From assembly GCA_943326655.2 (NCBI GenBank), contig CALPUC020000030.1:1-8576 (forward strand): a stretch of DNA of 8,576 nt. Reading direction: 5' to 3'. A program made the translations under genes and the position numbers. This document shows, piece after piece, positions 6,995 through 8,576 of this stretch. The DNA is from Rhodoluna limnophila (GTDB lineage: Bacteria > Actinomycetota > Actinomycetes > Actinomycetales > Microbacteriaceae). A model generated the notes under the pieces. It ran no database searches. It had not been told where the DNA came from and saw only the letters and a program-made list of their open reading frames with translations. Within the stretch, counting starts at the first letter, position 1, and each line of letters starts with the position of its first letter.

Positions 6995-7008
6995 AAGTTT
7001 CTAAACTT
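6995..7008. repeat. inverted repeat AAGTTT-N2-AAACTT upstream of the MFS gene
   Basis: A perfect 6-bp inverted repeat with a 2-bp centre covers the expected -35 of the leaderless MFS promoter. The 2-nt centre makes an RNA hairpin unlikely, so it reads better as a dimeric protein site. The region is AT-rich, so chance is possible. Confidence 0.4.
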
Positions 7009-7012
7009 TTAG

Positions 7013-7030
7013 TTCGTTTTAGATAACGAA
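7013..7030. repeat. inverted repeat TTCGTT-N6-AACGAA
   Basis: Perfect 6-bp arms (7013-7018 and 7025-7030) are separated by TTAGAT. The repeat lies between the MFS promoter region and the first HAIR operator. It has the size of a dimeric regulator operator but matches no family I can name. Confidence 0.4.
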
Positions 7031-7035
7031 ATAAA

Positions 7036-7056
7036 CTTGAGTCATTCACACTCAAC
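7036..7056. promoter_or_regulatory. HAIR operator 1 (HspR binding site)
   Basis: CTTGAGT-N7-ACTCAAC differs from the published HspR-associated inverted repeat CTTGAGT-N7-ACTCAAG at a single terminal base. It lies upstream of the dnaK -35 and 69 bp from the MFS start, so it could affect both divergent genes. HspR, a MerR-family repressor, shuts down dnaK operons in actinobacteria; its own gene is not in the window. Confidence 0.88.
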
Positions 7057-7071
7057 TTTCAGGTTTCTCTC

Positions 7072-7100
7072 TTGACAATGTCACTGGAGTTTGCAAAACT
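7072..7100 (+). promoter_or_regulatory. putative dnaK promoter (-35 TTGACA, weak -10)
   Basis: TTGACA at 7072-7077 is a perfect -35. Exactly 17 nt later AAAACT (7095-7100) gives a weak -10 that keeps the A and T of xAnnnT. Transcription would start near 7107, inside HAIR operator 2, leaving a leader of about 70 nt. The -35 overlaps a small perfect palindrome, TGACA-A-TGTCA (7073-7083). No TAnnnT box with a better position is visible between here and the dnaK SD. Confidence 0.55.
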
Positions 7101-7119
7101 TGAGTCAATGCCACTCAAC
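7099..7119. promoter_or_regulatory. HAIR operator 2 (HspR binding site), with an extra half-site to 7126
   Basis: CTTGAGT-N7-ACTCAAC again, with the same arms as operator 1. It covers the end of the putative -10 and the expected start of transcription, the right place for direct repression. A third half-site TTGAGT at 7121-7126 forms a second, tight inverted repeat with the right arm (ACTCAA-CT-TTGAGT). Confidence 0.9.
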
Positions 7120-7140
7120 TTTGAGTAGCTAAATCGAAAG

Positions 7141-7156
7141 ATCGCCTTCGGGCGAT
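7141..7156 (+). other. UUCG-capped hairpin in the dnaK leader
   Basis: A 6-bp stem ATCGCC/GGCGAT has a UUCG loop on a C-G pair and ends 6 nt before the ribosome binding site. There is no T-tract, so it is not a terminator. It may stabilise the leader or influence ribosome access. It does not sequester the SD, so a classic RNA thermometer is not supported. Confidence 0.6.
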
Positions 7157-7162
7157 ACAAAC

Positions 7163-7169
7163 AAGGAGA
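7163..7169 (+). promoter_or_regulatory. ribosome binding site of dnaK
   Basis: AAGGAGA, a strong Shine-Dalgarno, lies 7 nt before the ATG at 7177 and fixes this start. Confidence 0.85.
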
Positions 7170-7176
7170 AACACAT

Positions 7177-8576
7177 ATGGCACGTGCAGTAGGCATCGAC
7201 CTCGGCACCACCAACAGCGCGGTTAGCGTGCTGGAAGGTGGAGAGCCCACCGTAATCGCTAACGCAGAAGGCTTCCGCACCACCCCGTCGGTGGTTGCGT
7301 TCACCAAAGACGGCGAAGTGCTCGTCGGTGAAACCGCCAAGCGTCAGGCAGTAACCAACGTAGATCGCACCATCGCATCGGTGAAGCGTCACATGGGAAC
7401 CGACTGGACCTTCAAGGTAGACGACAAGAAATACACCCCTCAGGAAATCTCGGCACGAATCTTGGCCAAGCTAAAGCGCGACGCAGAGACCTACCTGGGT
7501 GAAGCAGTAACCGACGCGGTAATCACCGTTCCGGCCTACTTCAACGACGCCGAGCGTCAGGCAACCAAAGACGCCGGTGAAATCGCCGGACTAAACGTTC
7601 TACGAATCATCAACGAGCCAACCGCAGCCGCACTGGCCTACGGTCTCGACAAGGGTAAAGAAGACGAACTCATCCTGGTATTCGACCTAGGTGGAGGAAC
7701 CTTCGACGTATCGCTACTAGAAGTAGGAAAAGACGACGAATTCTCGACCATTCAGGTTCGTTCCACCTCGGGCGACAACCGCCTCGGCGGCGACGACTGG
7801 GACCAGGAAATCGTGAACTACCTTGTGAAGAAGTTCAAGGACACCACCGGAGTAGATGTGTCGAAAGACAAGATCGCTCTACAGCGTCTGAAGGAAGCAG
7901 CCGAACAGGCCAAGAAGGAACTGTCGCAGTCGATGACCGCGAACATCCAGCTTCCATACCTGTCGCTAACCGAGAACGGACCTGCCAACCTCGACGAGAC
8001 TCTAACTCGCGCCCAGTTTGAGCAGATGACCGCTGATCTATTGGCACGCACCAAGAAGCCATTCGCAGACGTAATCAAGGAAGCCGGCGTAAAAGTTGGC
8101 GACATCGCGCACGTCGTCCTAGTTGGTGGATCAACTCGTATGCCTGCGGTAACTGAGCTAGTGAAGTCGCTAACCGGTGGCAAGGAGCCAAACAAGGGTG
8201 TAAACCCAGATGAGGTTGTTGCCGTTGGAGCTAGCTTGCAAGCTGGTGTTCTAAAGGGTGAGCGTAAAGACGTTCTGCTAATCGACGTGACTCCGCTAAG
8301 CCTTGGTATCGAAACCAAGGGTGGCATCATGACCCGATTGATCGAGCGCAACACCGCAATCCCAACCAAGCGTTCGGAAACCTTCACCACCGCTGAAGAC
8401 TCTCAGCCATCGGTAACCATCAACGTGTTCCAGGGAGAGCGTGAGTTCACGCGCGACAACAAGTCGCTAGGAAACTTTGACCTAACCGGAATCGCACCGG
8501 CACCACGCGGTGTTCCACAGATCGAAGTAACCTTCGACATCGACGCCAACGGTATCGTGCACGTGTCTGCAAAAGA
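7177..8576 (+). CDS. dnaK: Hsp70 chaperone DnaK (5' part; runs off the window)
   Basis: The first 466 codons of DnaK are open to the window end; full-length family members are about 600-640 residues, so the SBD-alpha lid and C-terminal tail are missing only because the window ends. DnaK is the cytosolic ATP-driven Hsp70 that binds exposed hydrophobic segments with DnaJ and GrpE. The N-terminus MARAVGIDLGTTNS carries the phosphate-1 loop. Further marks are the AYFNDAERQATKDAG block, INEPTAAALAYGLD, the phosphate-2 motif FDLGGGTFDVS, the adenosine motif VVLVGGSTRMPAV, the interdomain linker DVLLIDVTPLSLGIET and the start of the substrate-binding beta-domain with VFQGER. The N-terminal domain is of the short actinobacterial/Gram-positive type. 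CTA supplies 18 of 39 leucine codons. Two HAIR operators upstream imply HspR repression; grpE, dnaJ and hspR probably follow but are not visible. Confidence 0.99.
   Translation, partial: MARAVGIDLGTTNSAVSVLEGGEPTVIANAEGFRTTPSVVAFTKDGEVLVGETAKRQAVTNVDRTIASVKRHMGTDWTFKVDDKKYTPQEISARILAKLKRDAETYLGEAVTDAVITVPAYFNDAERQATKDAGEIAGLNVLRIINEPTAAALAYGLDKGKEDELILVFDLGGGTFDVSLLEVGKDDEFSTIQVRSTSGDNRLGGDDWDQEIVNYLVKKFKDTTGVDVSKDKIALQRLKEAAEQAKKELSQSMTANIQLPYLSLTENGPANLDETLTRAQFEQMTADLLARTKKPFADVIKEAGVKVGDIAHVVLVGGSTRMPAVTELVKSLTGGKEPNKGVNPDEVVAVGASLQAGVLKGERKDVLLIDVTPLSLGIETKGGIMTRLIERNTAIPTKRSETFTTAEDSQPSVTINVFQGEREFTRDNKSLGNFDLTGIAPAPRGVPQIEVTFDIDANGIVHVSAK

Noticed and set aside
6654..7055. A 133-codon minus-strand frame covering the MFS start and the control region
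   Set aside because: It is in another frame of the MFS gene, its translation resembles no protein, and it would run through the HAIR 1 operator.
7073..7083. Palindrome TGACA-A-TGTCA as a separate operator
   Set aside because: It is formed largely by the -35 TTGACA itself and is only 5 bp per arm, so chance is a sufficient explanation.
7141..7170. An RNA thermometer in the dnaK leader
   Set aside because: The hairpin does not pair with the SD (7163-7169) or the ATG, and no alternative structure hiding the SD was found by eye. HspR operators already explain heat control.
7059..7392. Minus-strand frames opposite the dnaK start
   Set aside because: They overlap the dnaK promoter, operators and the conserved nucleotide-binding loop, and have no SD or recognisable product.
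7818..8390. A 190-codon open frame on the minus strand within dnaK
   Set aside because: It is fully antisense to conserved DnaK sequence, its translation is Ser/Thr/Arg-rich with no family features, and long antisense frames are a usual by-product of dnaK codon bias.
1..8576. Mobile element, CRISPR, defence system, tRNA or rRNA
   Set aside because: No transposase, integrase, direct-repeat array, terminal inverted repeats or tRNA-like fold was seen. Every gene longer than 90 codons is a recognisable housekeeping or transport family.

Overview
The window is an ordinary chromosomal stretch from a free-living actinobacterium, most likely a small-genome, moderate-GC member of the Microbacteriaceae (the freshwater/marine 'Luna'-type lineages are my guess). 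The actinobacterial signs are a CopD-CtaG fusion protein, an Mtb-like bifunctional dCTP deaminase/dUTPase, two HspR-type HAIR operators in front of dnaK, and TAnnnT -10 boxes that sit directly before start codons. GC is only in the low-to-mid 50s by eye, and CTA leucine codons are unusually common in the highly expressed genes. The lineage is inferred, not demonstrated.

Layout. (1) 2-262: the 3' end of rpsN (zinc-independent, long-type S14) and its UUCG-loop terminator. (2) 332-712: a single-gene HU transcription unit with a possible promoter, a strong SD and its own UUCG-loop terminator. (3) 718-4567: a tightly coupled operon of an ICMT/PEMT-like membrane methyltransferase, the CopD-CtaG protein and a Pif1-like helicase. 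Its start and stop codons overlap by 4 nt at both junctions. (4) 4582-5639: dcd followed by a small PCu(A)C-like lipoprotein. (5) 5645-6967, minus strand: a UMF1/Atg22-like MFS transporter whose stop codon lies 5 nt from that of the lipoprotein. (6) 6968-7176: a dense divergent regulatory region with two HAIR operators, a perfect TTGACA -35 and several other inverted repeats. (7) 7177-8576: the first 466 codons of dnaK, running off the window.

How the genes fit together. CopD-CtaG and the lipoprotein both point to copper handling for the aa3-type cytochrome c oxidase, although the lipoprotein lacks most canonical copper ligands. The helicase (DNA metabolism) and Dcd (dUMP supply for dTMP, with dUTP avoidance) are housekeeping genes placed between them with no obvious functional link. 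dnaK is most likely under HspR heat-shock repression.

I see no mobile element, CRISPR, tRNA/rRNA or defence system. The observations most worth checking are regulatory: three genes share the same TAnnnT-N6-start geometry expected of leaderless mRNAs, and the two HAIR operators are centred 63 bp apart, about six helical turns, on either side of the putative dnaK -35.
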